DNA of 64,000 bases from Gammaproteobacteria bacterium (GCA_030828385.1 JAURCS010000004.1:42387-106386); one strand, 5' to 3'; counted from the stretch's first letter, positions 36,280 through 46,083 are shown. The notes: generated by a model from the sequence alone, not told the origin. Program-made: numbers and translations.

Positions 36280-36729
36280 ATGACATCCAAGAACCCTGAC
36301 CTCAGCTTCCTGCCCCATGCGCTTATCTATGCGGGATGCCTGCCATTTATAGCCGGGGCCCTGTTGCTGGCTGGCAACGTCCATAGCCTGCCTGTGCTCG
36401 GTGACGTAGATTTGATCATGGCTACTTATGGACTGGTGATCTGTGTTTTTCTTACCGGTATTCACTGGGGACAGCAATTGTCCCTTGGCAAGGCTGCAAA
36501 GGGATTCTTCATAGTCAGCAATATTCTCGCGCTTGCGCTTTGGCTTGCCTGGTTGCTGCTACCGACCCGAATGTTTCTGGTTTTTTTGGCTGCGCCCTTA
36601 CTCATGATTCTTGCTTTGGATGCCGGCCTGAATAAATCCGGGATACTTAATGCAGCCTATTTCAGAACCCGCGTCATTATTACCAGCGTGGTTATCCTCA
36701 GTCTTCTCTGTGCGGCTGCAATGCTATGA
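36280..36729 (+). CDS. DUF3429 family membrane protein
   Basis: This 149-aa protein has four to five hydrophobic helices and the DUF3429 signature 'ATYGLVICVFLTGIHWG'. The function of the family is unknown. It overlaps the following FAD oxidoreductase by ATGA (36726-36729), so they are translationally coupled. The 258 bp upstream to 36022 contain no other recognisable feature. Confidence 0.85.
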   Translation: MTSKNPDLSFLPHALIYAGCLPFIAGALLLAGNVHSLPVLGDVDLIMATYGLVICVFLTGIHWGQQLSLGKAAKGFFIVSNILALALWLAWLLLPTRMFLVFLAAPLLMILALDAGLNKSGILNAAYFRTRVIITSVVILSLLCAAAML

Positions 36730-37733
36730 AACGAATTGCGATCATCGGTGCCGGAATGGCAGGCCTGACGCTGGCACACCAGCTGAAACACAAAGCTGAA
36801 GTTACCGTGTTTGAAAAATCCCGCGGTGTCAGCGGCCGTCTGGCCACCCGTCGGCTAGGTGAATATGAATTCGACCATGGCGCGCAATTTTTTACCGCCC
36901 GCAGTGAAGCCTTCGAGCAATTCATTGCACCATTTATTGAGCAGGGCGTCATCGCCGAATGGCAACCGCGGGTACTGACGCTGGAAGCCGGGGAAAAGCC
37001 CTACCGGCGTGACTGGTTCGAACCTCACTATGTGGCCGTACCACGAATGAATTCCTTCGCCAAAGCACTTGCCGCGGATCTCGATATACAACTGGAAATC
37101 ACAATCTCTACTCTCAGTGCGATGCCCAATGGACAGTGGCAACTGCATACCCTTGAGGAAAAATTACCCCAGGTCTTTGACTGGGTCATCAGTACCGCAC
37201 CAGCCAGCCAGAGTATTGCGCTGCTGGATCAACATTTGTCTGAGCTCTCTACAGACATTACCTCTGACACAGCAAACACCTTGCAGGATGTGCAAATGGC
37301 GCCATGCTTTACCTTGATGCTGGGTTTTGAGCAGGCATTGAAACTGCCATTCCAGGCTGCCAGGGCAAAAAATGCCAGCATAGAATGGATCATGGTGAAT
37401 TCTTCCAAACCCGGGCGCACTGAACCATTCACGCTGGTTATTCAATCAAGTAACAGCTGGGCTCGGGAAAATCTGGAACGGGATCTGGACTGGGTCAACC
37501 AGGCCATGCTCACAGACCTGGAGCAGCTATTGGGCGAACCTCTGCCGGCCGTTGCTGTTGAGTCATTACACCGCTGGCGTTATTCCCGGGTAGAACAAGC
37601 ACTGGAACGAGAGGCTGTGCTGGACTGGGAAAAAGGCCTGGCAGCTTGCGGTGACTGGTGTCTGAGCGGACGTGTCGAAGGCGCCTTTCTAAGCGCCAAC
37701 AGCCTCGCCCGGCAACTGGAGCACTCGCTGTGA
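36726..37733 (+). CDS. FAD-dependent oxidoreductase (renalase-like)
   Basis: This 335-aa flavoprotein has the N-terminal dinucleotide motif 'IAIIGAGMAGLTLAHQL', then 'VFEKSRGVSGRLATRR' and 'DHGAQFFTAR', characteristic of the renalase-like NAD(P)/FAD amine-oxidase-fold group. The C-terminus contains 'GLAACGDWCLSGRVEGAFLS', the second FAD-contacting block. The substrate is unknown; renalases repair isomeric NAD(P)H, which is a possible role. It is coupled to DUF3429 upstream and to an SDR gene downstream (GTGA overlap). Confidence 0.85.
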   Translation: MKRIAIIGAGMAGLTLAHQLKHKAEVTVFEKSRGVSGRLATRRLGEYEFDHGAQFFTARSEAFEQFIAPFIEQGVIAEWQPRVLTLEAGEKPYRRDWFEPHYVAVPRMNSFAKALAADLDIQLEITISTLSAMPNGQWQLHTLEEKLPQVFDWVISTAPASQSIALLDQHLSELSTDITSDTANTLQDVQMAPCFTLMLGFEQALKLPFQAARAKNASIEWIMVNSSKPGRTEPFTLVIQSSNSWARENLERDLDWVNQAMLTDLEQLLGEPLPAVAVESLHRWRYSRVEQALEREAVLDWEKGLAACGDWCLSGRVEGAFLSANSLARQLEHSL

Positions 37734-38473
37734 CAAATTCCGCTATGAAAAATATAGCCATCATCGGGGCCACTGGTGGTATTGGTCAGGCATTCGTGGA
37801 GCACTATGCAGCAGGCAAGGAAACCCGGTGTATTTATGCCTGCGCCCGTTCTCCCCTTAAGTATGTGGATGAAGACAGCAGAATCATCAGTATCAATCTC
37901 GATTATGAGCAGCCCGACAGCATCGAGGCCGCAGCAGAGGAAATAACAGCGCGCAGTCTGGATATGATCATTGCCGCTACCGGCATCCTTCATGCAGAAG
38001 GCGACCCCCCTTTGCAACCGGAAAAATCTCTCAGGGATATTAATGCAGAACAACTTCAACGTGTCCTTGCTATTAACACTATTGGCCCTGCTCTGCTGCT
38101 GCGTCACTTTCTGCCGTTACTGAAAAAAGACTCGCGGGCTTTGTTTGCACTGTTAAGTGCGCGTGTTGGCAGCATCAGCGACAACCGCCTCGGTGGCTGG
38201 TATAGCTATCGCGCCTCGAAAGCGGCACTTAATATGCTAATCAAAACAGCATCCATTGAAACCCGGCGCACCAATAAACAGGCCATTATCGTTGGCCTGC
38301 ATCCCGGCACCGTCGACAGCCAGCTTTCCAAACCCTTTCAGGCTCGAGTGCCCGAGAATAAATTGTTTACAGCAGCGCAGTCAGCCGCTTATATGGCTGA
38401 TGTTCTTGGGTCTGTGGACATTGAGGACACTGGTAAATGCTTTGCCTGGGACGGCAAAGAGGTCCCCGCCTGA
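37730..38473 (+). CDS. Short-chain dehydrogenase/reductase (C-factor-like)
   Basis: From GTG 37730, which overlaps the preceding stop and has GGAG nine bases upstream, the protein is 247 aa. It shows the SDR cofactor motif 'AIIGATGGIGQAFVEHY', an 'IIAATGIL' strand and the catalytic triad region 'LSARVGSISDNRLGGWYSYR', followed by Lys in 'ASKAALNML'. This subgroup (YKL071w/CsgA-like) has no fixed substrate. ATG 37745 is an alternative start. It is the third gene of the DUF3429-oxidoreductase-SDR operon. Confidence 0.87.
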   Translation: MTNSAMKNIAIIGATGGIGQAFVEHYAAGKETRCIYACARSPLKYVDEDSRIISINLDYEQPDSIEAAAEEITARSLDMIIAATGILHAEGDPPLQPEKSLRDINAEQLQRVLAINTIGPALLLRHFLPLLKKDSRALFALLSARVGSISDNRLGGWYSYRASKAALNMLIKTASIETRRTNKQAIIVGLHPGTVDSQLSKPFQARVPENKLFTAAQSAAYMADVLGSVDIEDTGKCFAWDGKEVPA

Positions 38474-38492
38474 TCAGGCAAAATTGTTACGA

Positions 38493-38798
38493 ATGGTAAA
38501 TTCCAAACCTGAAAACTGTTGCCTGTGCAACCGCCAGTGCGCACTAACCTTCCACCATCTGATCCCGCGTAAAGTGCACCGACGGACTTTTTACCGCAAG
38601 AATTTTACCCGTGAAGCACTCGCTAAGGGCATCTTTGTTTGTCGTCAGTGCCACAAGGGCATCCATAAACTTTATGACGAGATGACACTGGCAAAATCCC
38701 TGAACACCCTGGAATTACTTCAGGCTGATACCGCACTGGCAAAACATGTGTTGTGGGTAGCTAAACAAAAGATAGCCAGGCAACAGTCAGCTGATTAA
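38493..38798 (+). CDS. Small HNH-nuclease-like zinc protein
   Basis: From ATG 38493 the product is 101 aa. It holds two CxxC pairs, 'CCLCNRQ' and 'VCRQCHKGIH', bracketing 'TFHHLIPRKVHRR'. This is the zinc-ribbon and His-His arrangement of HNH/ICEA-type nuclease folds, with a helical C-terminus. The in-frame upstream extension to 38256 overlaps the SDR gene and looks like shadow sequence. A DNA or RNA nuclease role is inferred from the fold only. It follows the SDR gene by 19 bp. Confidence 0.75.
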   Translation: MVNSKPENCCLCNRQCALTFHHLIPRKVHRRTFYRKNFTREALAKGIFVCRQCHKGIHKLYDEMTLAKSLNTLELLQADTALAKHVLWVAKQKIARQQSAD

Positions 38799-38824
38799 TA
38801 ACATCGTCTGATGATGAAAAAAGC

Positions 38825-39199
38825 TTAGTTTTGCAAACGATTTCTTGAGGAATCCACTTCCGTGCTGGCACGGGCTTCAACCTCTTCAATCTTTTCCTCA
38901 GCCTGCTCAACAATGACCTCTGCGCGCTCCTGAACCTCTTCAACCGCATCCTCAATTCTTTCCTGCGCCTGCGCAGTTGCTGCGGTCAGATCCGCCTGGG
39001 CATCATCGATTATTTGGCTGGCGTTGCTTTCTGGCTGACTAACGGCAGCTTCAGAAACATTTGTCGCAGCCGGAGCTTCGGGCTCATCACCGCTACAGGC
39101 AAACAACAGTGGAATACACAGGGAAACCAGCATTACTTTTGGATAACTATTTTTCTTGCCAGGGGTTGAAACATTTTCTAACGACTTGAATAAATTCAT
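38825..39199 (-). CDS. Predicted lipoprotein with coiled-coil tail
   Basis: This 124-aa protein has a lipobox 'PLLFACSG' (Cys35) after an unusually long N-terminal region. A low-complexity Ala/Glu-rich stretch follows, then a charged helical repeat ('AQAQERIEDAVEEVQERAEV'), predicting a coiled coil. No family is recognised; it could be a small structural envelope lipoprotein. GGAG precedes the ATG. It is encoded alone on the minus strand. Confidence 0.65.
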   Translation of the reverse strand: MNLFKSLENVSTPGKKNSYPKVMLVSLCIPLLFACSGDEPEAPAATNVSEAAVSQPESNASQIIDDAQADLTAATAQAQERIEDAVEEVQERAEVIVEQAEEKIEEVEARASTEVDSSRNRLQN

Positions 39200-39478
39200 T
39201 CGGACTCTCCATTTATCTATGAACTTTAGTGTAATCTATTGTGCGTTTGTTTTCAGATACTCTGCACAAAAAAGGGATGCCCCGCACCATGCTGACGCAG
39301 AAAAAGTTCGGAAATTTTCGTGCAAAATCAGTCATTTTCTGGAATACTTCGTGCCTTCATTATGACACCAAAAATGCAGCCAAATTTATAGTTTTCTATC
39401 AAAAATTATTGGTAGCAGGTGTCTTTTCCACCAACAATTTTTCCAAAACTCCCCCGGGGTTGAAGAGTTACCTCATTA

Positions 39479-41710
39479 ATGCGTTGTACTTTTTTATTAA
39501 AAGCATTTACAGCTTGTAAAACTGCTTTGCTGGTAACGTTGATTTGCATACCAGCACTGGCGACTGCCCAGAATAATTCCGGTGCTGCCAGAAAAAGTAT
39601 CGAGGCCGTTCGCATCATCAGCGCACCGGTTATTGATGGCGTACTAGATGATGATGTCTGGGCGCTCGCTAAACCGATCACTGATTTTCACCAGACCCGA
39701 CCGGGTGATCAGACCCCCACTTCTGAAGATACCGAAGTCCGCATTCTCTATACCGAAGATGCTATCTATATAGCAGCCCGCATGGATGACAGCGAACCCG
39801 ATTTAATTGCTACACCGACTTTGCGCCACGGCCAGGGACTGGGACCTGATGACCGACTGGTGATCATACTTGACCCCTTTAATACGCGTCGTACCGGCTA
39901 CCGCTTTGAGACCAACCTTAATGGCGTACGCCATGATGCACTCTATACCACAGTGAATAATTTCAATGCTGACTGGTCAACCATCTGGGATGTAAAAACC
40001 AGTCTCTATGAAAATGGCTGGATTGCGGAAATTGAAATTCCATTTAAATCCCTGCCCATGGATCCCAACACCGAAGAATGGGGATTTAATTTTGGTCGTG
40101 GTATTCGCCGCCGCAATGAAGAAATGGCCTGGGTATCATTTAACCGCGGCTTTAACCCCAGCATTGCCGGTACCCTTACCGGGATGCGCGATATGAGTCA
40201 GGGCGTAGGCCTGGACATCGTGCCTTCGCTTGCCGTGGTGCAGCAGAAAAACCATCTCAGTGGGGACAGCAATAACCAGATAAACCCCTCTCTGGATGCG
40301 TTCTACCGGATAACACCATCGCTCAATGCAGCGCTTACCATTAACACTGACTTTTCTGCCGTTAACGTGGACAGCCGACAGGTTAACCTTGATCGCTTTA
40401 ACCTTTTCTTTCCCGAACAAAGAAACTTCTTTCTCAATGACGCTGATCTGTTCCAGTTTGGCAATATCGGCAATACCGGCAACCAGGCTACCAGCGATGG
40501 TTCGCAACAAAATGCACGTCCCTATTTCTCCCGTAAAATTGGACTGGGGGCCGGTGGTGCACCAGTCGACATTGAATATGGTGGCCGCCTCAGTGGTCGC
40601 GTCGGACGCTGGAATATTGGCACTTTGGCAATACAGCAGGGCGCAGATGGTGCGCTTGATCCCAGCAGTCTGTTTATCAGCCGTATTTCCGCCAACGTGC
40701 TGGCGGAATCCAATGTCGGCTTTATCATTACTGATGGCGATCCCACTTCCAATCTCGACAACTCTGTATTCGGAGCTGATTTCCGTTATTTGAATACACG
40801 ACTGCCCAGTGGCATGGCCCTGGAAGGCGACGCCTGGTATATGCAATCAGAAACGCCGGGGCTGGTTGGTGACGATGCCTCTTGGGGTCTGGGTCTGCGC
40901 TCACCAAATAACCAGGGTTGGCGGGGCGGTGTCGGCATCAAGGAAGTTCAGGAAAATTTTAATCCGGCAATGGGCTTCGTCAATAACGCGGGCGTGCGTG
41001 ATTACAGCCTGGACTTCGGTTATACCCATTTTATGAAACCCGGTGGTTTTCTGCAGCAGCTGCAGACCAGCTTTGATGCGCAACGGGTCAACTTTATTGA
41101 AGGTGGCCTGCAAACCGAACGCCTGCGTTTTTCGGTATTAGAAGCGACCACCAATTCAAGAGACTTCCTGCGCATCCGTTTAGCCTCAAACAAGGAAGTG
41201 GTCAAACAACCTTTTGTGGTCTACCGGGAACCCAGCAGACAGGTGGTCATTGAGCCCGGTAGTTATCAGTTTTACCGTGGTGGCATTCGCATCGCTACAG
41301 CCAACCAACGCCCAATTTCTTTTTCTCTGAATACCTTTCTTGGTGATTTTTACAACGGCACCAGAAGCAATTACAACGGACAGATTCGCTATCAGGCGCG
41401 TAAATTTATCATCGAAGGCGGTTATGAATTCAATGATATTTCGCTACCCCAGGGTGATTTCATCACCCGTCTGATTACTCTGAATACCCAATATGCCTTT
41501 ACCAGCAACTTCTATTGGGTTACCAATGTCCAGTACGACAATGTCTCGGAAGTGCTTGGCGTGAATACGCGACTGCAATGGATTCCGGAAGCCGGTCAGG
41601 AAGGTTTCATCGTGCTCAACTACAATGTGGAAGATGCCGACAAGGACAATGATTTCCAGGCTCTGTCTGCCGATCTGAGCGTCAAGTTCACCTATACCTT
41701 CCGCTACTAG
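39479..41710 (+). CDS. DUF5916 outer-membrane protein with CBM9-like N-terminal domain
   Basis: This 743-aa protein has a signal peptide ('LLVTLICIPALATAQ'), a carbohydrate-binding family 9-like domain ('PVIDGVLDDDVWALAKPITD', 'VRILYTEDAIYIAARMDDSE') and a large C-terminal barrel typical of DUF5916 ('LNLDRFNLFFPEQRNFFL'-like block, terminal 'VKFTYTFRY'). It is presumed to sit in the outer membrane and bind or handle a polymeric or sugar-like ligand; function is unproven in the family. The 279-bp upstream gap is AT-rich and likely holds its promoter; I saw no other element in it. Confidence 0.82.
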   Translation: MRCTFLLKAFTACKTALLVTLICIPALATAQNNSGAARKSIEAVRIISAPVIDGVLDDDVWALAKPITDFHQTRPGDQTPTSEDTEVRILYTEDAIYIAARMDDSEPDLIATPTLRHGQGLGPDDRLVIILDPFNTRRTGYRFETNLNGVRHDALYTTVNNFNADWSTIWDVKTSLYENGWIAEIEIPFKSLPMDPNTEEWGFNFGRGIRRRNEEMAWVSFNRGFNPSIAGTLTGMRDMSQGVGLDIVPSLAVVQQKNHLSGDSNNQINPSLDAFYRITPSLNAALTINTDFSAVNVDSRQVNLDRFNLFFPEQRNFFLNDADLFQFGNIGNTGNQATSDGSQQNARPYFSRKIGLGAGGAPVDIEYGGRLSGRVGRWNIGTLAIQQGADGALDPSSLFISRISANVLAESNVGFIITDGDPTSNLDNSVFGADFRYLNTRLPSGMALEGDAWYMQSETPGLVGDDASWGLGLRSPNNQGWRGGVGIKEVQENFNPAMGFVNNAGVRDYSLDFGYTHFMKPGGFLQQLQTSFDAQRVNFIEGGLQTERLRFSVLEATTNSRDFLRIRLASNKEVVKQPFVVYREPSRQVVIEPGSYQFYRGGIRIATANQRPISFSLNTFLGDFYNGTRSNYNGQIRYQARKFIIEGGYEFNDISLPQGDFITRLITLNTQYAFTSNFYWVTNVQYDNVSEVLGVNTRLQWIPEAGQEGFIVLNYNVEDADKDNDFQALSADLSVKFTYTFRY

Positions 41711-41854
41711 CCTCTGGCTGAATAGCCTGCCAGGCAGAGCGAGACTCCCTGTATTTCCACTTTGCCGTGAATCCCAGCTAATATCTTCAGCAAATCAACT
41801 ACTGTTGCCAGCATTAATTTCCTCGCAACAGCTCGCATTCAGGAGATCAACCAT

Positions 41855-42058
41855 ATGCGCTATTTACTGGCTATCCTTCTGCCACCTTTAGCCGTTTTTT
41901 TATGCGGCAAACCAGTCCAGACCATTCTCAGTATTATACTGACGCTGGCATTCTGGATTCCCGGAGTAATCCATGCCCTGTTTATCGTTCACAACCACCT
42001 GGCGGACAAGCGCAACAAAGAGCTGATTGCAGCGATCAAGGACACCAAGCAAGGCTGA
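41855..42058 (+). CDS. YqaE/Pmp3 family membrane protein
   Basis: This 67-aa protein has two hydrophobic helices ('LLAILLPPLAVFLCG', 'LSIILTLAFWIPGVIHALFI') joined by a short turn, and a charged tail. This matches the Pmp3/YqaE family of small stress-induced membrane proteins linked to membrane potential and ion homeostasis. AGGAG precedes the ATG. It is 31 bp before the DUF2959 lipoprotein. Confidence 0.85.
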   Translation: MRYLLAILLPPLAVFLCGKPVQTILSIILTLAFWIPGVIHALFIVHNHLADKRNKELIAAIKDTKQG

Positions 42059-42089
42059 ACAGCATTTTTATTCATTCAAGAGATCTGCC

Positions 42090-42740
42090 ATGACCCTGAA
42101 TTGCCGCCCCATCCTTGTGCTCTCGACTGCTCTGTTTCTAGGCAGTTGCAGTAGTGCCTATTACTCCGCTATGGAGCAGATTGGCGTCCATAAGCGCGAC
42201 ATTCTGGTAGACCGGGTAGAAGAAGCCCGCGATTCCCAGGAAGAAGCCAAGGTTCAGTTCAGTTCTGCACTGGAACAGTTTTCCACGCTGCTGAATTTTG
42301 ACGGGGGCGATTTGCAATGCACCTATGAAACCCTGGAAGAGGAATTCGAGGAAAGCGAATCCCGTGCAAAGGATGTCAGTGATCGTATCCGCGCCGTGGA
42401 GTCCGTGTCGGCAGATCTGTTTGAGGAGTGGGAAGAAGAACTGAATCTTTACACAAATCAGGATCTGCGTCGTTCCAGTGAAAATAGTCTTCGCAAGACC
42501 CGGGTCCGTTATAACCAACTGATAAAGGCGATGTATACGGCTGAAACCAAGATGGAACCGGTGATCAATGCCTTCCGTGACCAGGTTCTGTTCCTCAAGC
42601 ACAACCTCAATTCCCGCGCCATAGCTTCCCTTCGTTCAGAGCTTATTACCATTGAGGGTGATATCTCCCAGCTGATTAGCGACATGGAAGCCTCCATTGC
42701 CGAGTCCAATCGTTTTCTCACGGAGATGGAGTTGATCTAG
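42090..42740 (+). CDS. DUF2959 lipoprotein
   Basis: From ATG 42090 the protein is 216 aa with lipobox 'LFLGSCSS', followed by the DUF2959 signature 'AYYSAMEQIGVHKRDILVDR' and 'FSSALEQFSTLLNFDGGDL'. The rest is almost entirely helical and charged, suggesting a coiled-coil periplasmic protein. Function is unknown. The upstream in-frame extension overlaps the Pmp3 gene and was not used. Confidence 0.87.
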   Translation: MTLNCRPILVLSTALFLGSCSSAYYSAMEQIGVHKRDILVDRVEEARDSQEEAKVQFSSALEQFSTLLNFDGGDLQCTYETLEEEFEESESRAKDVSDRIRAVESVSADLFEEWEEELNLYTNQDLRRSSENSLRKTRVRYNQLIKAMYTAETKMEPVINAFRDQVLFLKHNLNSRAIASLRSELITIEGDISQLISDMEASIAESNRFLTEMELI

Positions 42741-42894
42741 AACTGACCTGGAACAGGTCAAGAACCCTCTTGATCAGCTAAACACCTGTGGCAATCCCAT
42801 AGAAGCAAATTCAGGCCTTCAAGGAGAGTAGACAATACTCAAAGGTCACCGTATTCTTCATTTCCCCGACAATAATAAAAAAGAGGATTCCCTT

Positions 42895-44217
42895 GTGAAG
42901 CAAAAAATTACCGTTGCACTGAGTTTCATGCTGACACTGCTTCTGCTGTCTTTCCCCCTGAGTGCCCAGCGTGGCTTCATGGCGCCCAAGAACCTGCCTG
43001 CGCAGCCAACAACGGTTTCCATTCCCTCAATCAGTCCACTTACCGGGCCGGGTACTCCCTATAACTCTGCCCTTGGCCAATGGCCGGGCTATGATATGGA
43101 TCACTTCGATTACGTGGCTGATGAATACACCATCTCGGGCAATGCAGATGGCAGCCCCTATACCGCACGGTTGGTGGTAAGACGACCTGCAGACATGGAC
43201 CGTTTTAGTGGCCTTGTGATTACCGAACCCATGCATCCAGCCGGATTTGCACACGGCTTTGAACATAACAGTGTTTACATCATGGATTCAGGCCATATTG
43301 CGGTGGAAGTCACCACCATGGGACTGGAGCATGCGCAGCTGCATAACCCGCAACGCTATGCCAATCTCATGGTCAGTAATAACCAGATCAGTGAGATCCT
43401 GGCACAGACCGGCGCACTGATTAAAAGTGATAGCAGCCCCATTGCCAATAGTGGTCTGCGCAAGGTCATCCTGTTCGGCACTTCCGCCACCTCACGCATA
43501 CTGACTGATTACCTGCCCTCTCACGCAATTTTCAAACTTGCCGATGGCAGCAATATTTTTGATGGCTTTCAACCCACTTCCAATGGCTCTCGCATTCTGC
43601 CGGTAGATGTTCCCATGATCCAGATGCCTACCCAGCATGAATTCATGAATGTGGCCACGGCGGTGCAGGATGGTGATGAACCAGGCAACCAGTTCCGCGT
43701 CTATGAATTTACCGGCATCGGCCATTTGATGGCACGTCATAATCCTCGCATGACACCACAACTATGCGAAAACAAACCCACCGAATATCCCCTTGAGGTG
43801 CATTTTTCAGTCGCGTTGCATCACTTGCTGCAGTGGGTCGACAAGGGCATTATTCCCCCCCGCGCTGATCGCGTATTAATTGATCGAAACGTCAATAACG
43901 ATGGCTCCCTGATGGTCCTCGATGAACATGGCAACCCTGTAGGCGGTATTCGCAACCCCTATGTCGATGTTCCGGTGGCACAATATGTTGCCGGCAACAC
44001 CCTATCCCCGGGGCAGGATGAGGAGATGTCTGTGGTTTGCCGCTTATCCGTTTACGAAGTGCCGTTTTCAAAAGCCAAGCTGCGCCAGCTGTATGGCAAC
44101 AAGGCAAACTATCTGCGCCTCGTTGATGAGAACCTTGATAAGCTCGAAGCACAGGGTTGGTCACTTCCTGTCTATCATGACCTAATCATGGCAGATGCGC
44201 AGGCCATTGAATTCTGA
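42895..44217 (+). CDS. Secreted alpha/beta-hydrolase domain protein (Abhydrolase_10)
   Basis: This 440-aa protein starts at GTG 42895, seven bases after AGAGGA. It has a Sec signal ('LTLLLLSFPLSAQ') and the Abhydrolase_10 (PF20091) pattern, with the nucleophile probably Ser in 'VILFGTSATSRILTDYL', plus 'PMIQMPTQHEFMN' and 'TGIGHLMARHNP', where the His may complete the triad. This suggests an esterase or lactonase acting in the periplasm; the substrate is unknown. The next gene starts 6 bp later, implying an operon. Confidence 0.8.
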   Translation: MKQKITVALSFMLTLLLLSFPLSAQRGFMAPKNLPAQPTTVSIPSISPLTGPGTPYNSALGQWPGYDMDHFDYVADEYTISGNADGSPYTARLVVRRPADMDRFSGLVITEPMHPAGFAHGFEHNSVYIMDSGHIAVEVTTMGLEHAQLHNPQRYANLMVSNNQISEILAQTGALIKSDSSPIANSGLRKVILFGTSATSRILTDYLPSHAIFKLADGSNIFDGFQPTSNGSRILPVDVPMIQMPTQHEFMNVATAVQDGDEPGNQFRVYEFTGIGHLMARHNPRMTPQLCENKPTEYPLEVHFSVALHHLLQWVDKGIIPPRADRVLIDRNVNNDGSLMVLDEHGNPVGGIRNPYVDVPVAQYVAGNTLSPGQDEEMSVVCRLSVYEVPFSKAKLRQLYGNKANYLRLVDENLDKLEAQGWSLPVYHDLIMADAQAIEF

Positions 44218-44223
44218 TCACCC

Positions 44224-45210
44224 ATGCCATACCGCACACTGCCCGGCTTTTTCCTTTGCATGCTGACCAGCATGTGGGCAATGCCATCATCCTCTGCTTC
44301 CGATCCTCTCCTGGGCACAGATGCTGATGCGCGTCTGCTGGAAGAAAAATCTGGCTACGCAAAATTAGTGGCAGAGCTTGAAGCCATTCAACCACTACCC
44401 CTGGAGGAGTTGACCAAGGCACTGTTACTTCTGGGGCAGTCAGAGCAGTTACTTTCCCGGCAAGCAAACGCTGCAAAGACTTATGAAAAAGCGCTCTACT
44501 ACAGCCGCATAAACGTCGGCCTTAATCATTCCGATCAGCTACCGATACTCAACGCCTTGATGACGATTTATGATTCCGTGGGTAACTGGCAGATGGTTGA
44601 TGATTACATGCATCTGCAATTACACATTGCACGTCTGAATTTTCCGGTAGGCAGTGAGCAGCGTGAACAGTCCCTGGCGCGTTTTACCCAATGGAAACTG
44701 ACAGCAGCAAAAGAAGAACTGGTGTTTGGCTATTCCAACAGTGCCGAGGAGCTGTCCGTCATGCATAAAAGAGAAATCCGCAGTTTGTTAGAGCAAGATG
44801 ATTTTGCAGGCAAGGATATCCAGCTCGCCTCACTTTATCTGCAACAGGACCGGCTTCTCCATACGCTTGCGACTATTGCGCTTGAAGCACCATTGCGCAA
44901 CTACGAAACCGGCACCGCAAAATACAAGACGGAAAGACAGTGCCAGGCGGTAATGAGCCCGGTGGGTCGAGGAGAATGGGTGTGCTCCGATGTGCCAGCT
45001 CCAAATATCAACTATTACATTGAACCTGCCCTGCGAAAAAACCAGTCGATTGCCGGCTACCTTTCAGAAATGAAGAAATCTATTCTAAAAGCGTATGATT
45101 ATTTACAGAACGAATCGCTATCTCCTGAACAAATCAATCCCGGATTGGCTGAAGTACAAAACCTTACTCAGGATTACAATCGTTTTGTTTCAACTAATGG
45201 ATTAAAGTAG
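44224..45210 (+). CDS. Exported helical (TPR-like) protein of unknown function
   Basis: This 328-aa protein has a weak N-terminal signal ('LPGFFLCMLTSMWAMPSSSA'), then helix pairs resembling tetratricopeptide repeats ('ALLLLGQSEQLLSRQANAAK', 'YEKALYYSRINVG'). A later section, 'ERQCQAVMSPVGRGEWVC', holds two Cys that could form a disulfide. It is probably periplasmic. No family is recognised; it follows the Abhydrolase_10 gene by 6 bp and may assist it. Confidence 0.65.
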   Translation: MPYRTLPGFFLCMLTSMWAMPSSSASDPLLGTDADARLLEEKSGYAKLVAELEAIQPLPLEELTKALLLLGQSEQLLSRQANAAKTYEKALYYSRINVGLNHSDQLPILNALMTIYDSVGNWQMVDDYMHLQLHIARLNFPVGSEQREQSLARFTQWKLTAAKEELVFGYSNSAEELSVMHKREIRSLLEQDDFAGKDIQLASLYLQQDRLLHTLATIALEAPLRNYETGTAKYKTERQCQAVMSPVGRGEWVCSDVPAPNINYYIEPALRKNQSIAGYLSEMKKSILKAYDYLQNESLSPEQINPGLAEVQNLTQDYNRFVSTNGLK

Positions 45211-45314
45211 TGTCAGTCCATAATCGCACATCAACAGGACCCACGGGCTAGCCAAAATAAAAGTAGCTGACACTGGCCGTAATCTATTTCACCCACTATT
45301 ACGTAACATGGTGT

Positions 45315-46001
45315 ATGAAACAAACAACATGCATTCAAAAAATCCCGGTAACTGCTTTATATATACTGGCCCTGCTGGTACTGCCTGTCCTGGTCCCGGG
45401 TGGAGACATTGCCATGGCTATTGAAGAGCCAAATTTTGAAGTCATTGAAGCCGTCGATGATATTGAATATCGCCGCTATCAACCCTTTGTGATTGCGCAG
45501 ACCATTGTTGACACTGATGAGCGCAGTAAGGCCAACAATATCGGCTTCCGTCGTCTGTTCAAGTACATCACCGGAGCCAACACCGGGCAGGAAAAAATCG
45601 AAATGACCGCACCGGTCATTCAGCGTGATTCGGCTTCAGCTGCCAACGCGACAAAGGGTGAAAAGATAGCCATGACGGCACCGGTTCAGCAGTCCGCCAC
45701 CTCCGAAGGCTGGAAGGTCGCCTTTGTTTTACCGCTCCACTTTACAATTGATAGCGCACCGATTCCCAGCAGTGCTGATGTCAAACTGCACCAGGTACCA
45801 TCTCGTACCATGGCCGTGCTCGGCTTTTCAGGTCGCTGGACTGACAAGAATATTAGAAAGCACCAGGACGAGTTGATGAACAAGCTGGAAAAAGCTGGCG
45901 TAGAAATAACCGGAGAGGCTGAATTTGCAGCCTACAACGCGCCTTTCAGACCGCCCTTTATGCGGCGCAATGAAGTGATGGTTGAAATCGCCATCAAATA
46001 A
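45315..46001 (+). CDS. SOUL-family heme-binding protein, exported
   Basis: This 228-aa protein has an N-terminal hydrophobic signal ('ALYILALLVLPVLVPGG') and the SOUL/HBP fold motifs 'EEPNFEVIEAVDDIEYRRY', 'GFRRLFKYITGAN', 'KIEMTAPVIQ' and 'KIAMTAPVQQ'. SOUL proteins bind heme or related tetrapyrroles through a hydrophobic cleft; no catalytic role is established. It ends at a strong bidirectional terminator shared with the convergent SapC gene. Confidence 0.88.
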   Translation: MKQTTCIQKIPVTALYILALLVLPVLVPGGDIAMAIEEPNFEVIEAVDDIEYRRYQPFVIAQTIVDTDERSKANNIGFRRLFKYITGANTGQEKIEMTAPVIQRDSASAANATKGEKIAMTAPVQQSATSEGWKVAFVLPLHFTIDSAPIPSSADVKLHQVPSRTMAVLGFSGRWTDKNIRKHQDELMNKLEKAGVEITGEAEFAAYNAPFRPPFMRRNEVMVEIAIK

Positions 46002-46011
46002 CTTAAGGCAA

Positions 46012-46048
46012 AAAAAAGGCCGGGGTTTTAAAAAGCCCGGCCTTTTTT
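46012..46048. terminator. Bidirectional Rho-independent terminator
   Basis: A 13-bp stem AAAAAAGGCCGGG (46012-46024) / CCCGGCCTTTTTT (46036-46048) with an 11-nt loop supplies a U-tract on both strands. It lies between the convergent SOUL and SapC genes. Confidence 0.93.
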
Positions 46049-46083
46049 GTCTGAAAATTCAGAACCCTGTCAATGCTTTGAGA

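Noticed and set aside
37658-37730. SDR start at 37658
   Set aside because: It overlaps the FAD oxidoreductase by 76 bp with an Arg-rich unlikely N-terminus; GTG 37730 fits the coupling pattern.
38256-38493. N-terminal extension of the HNH-like gene
   Set aside because: It overlaps the SDR gene in another frame and lacks HNH features.
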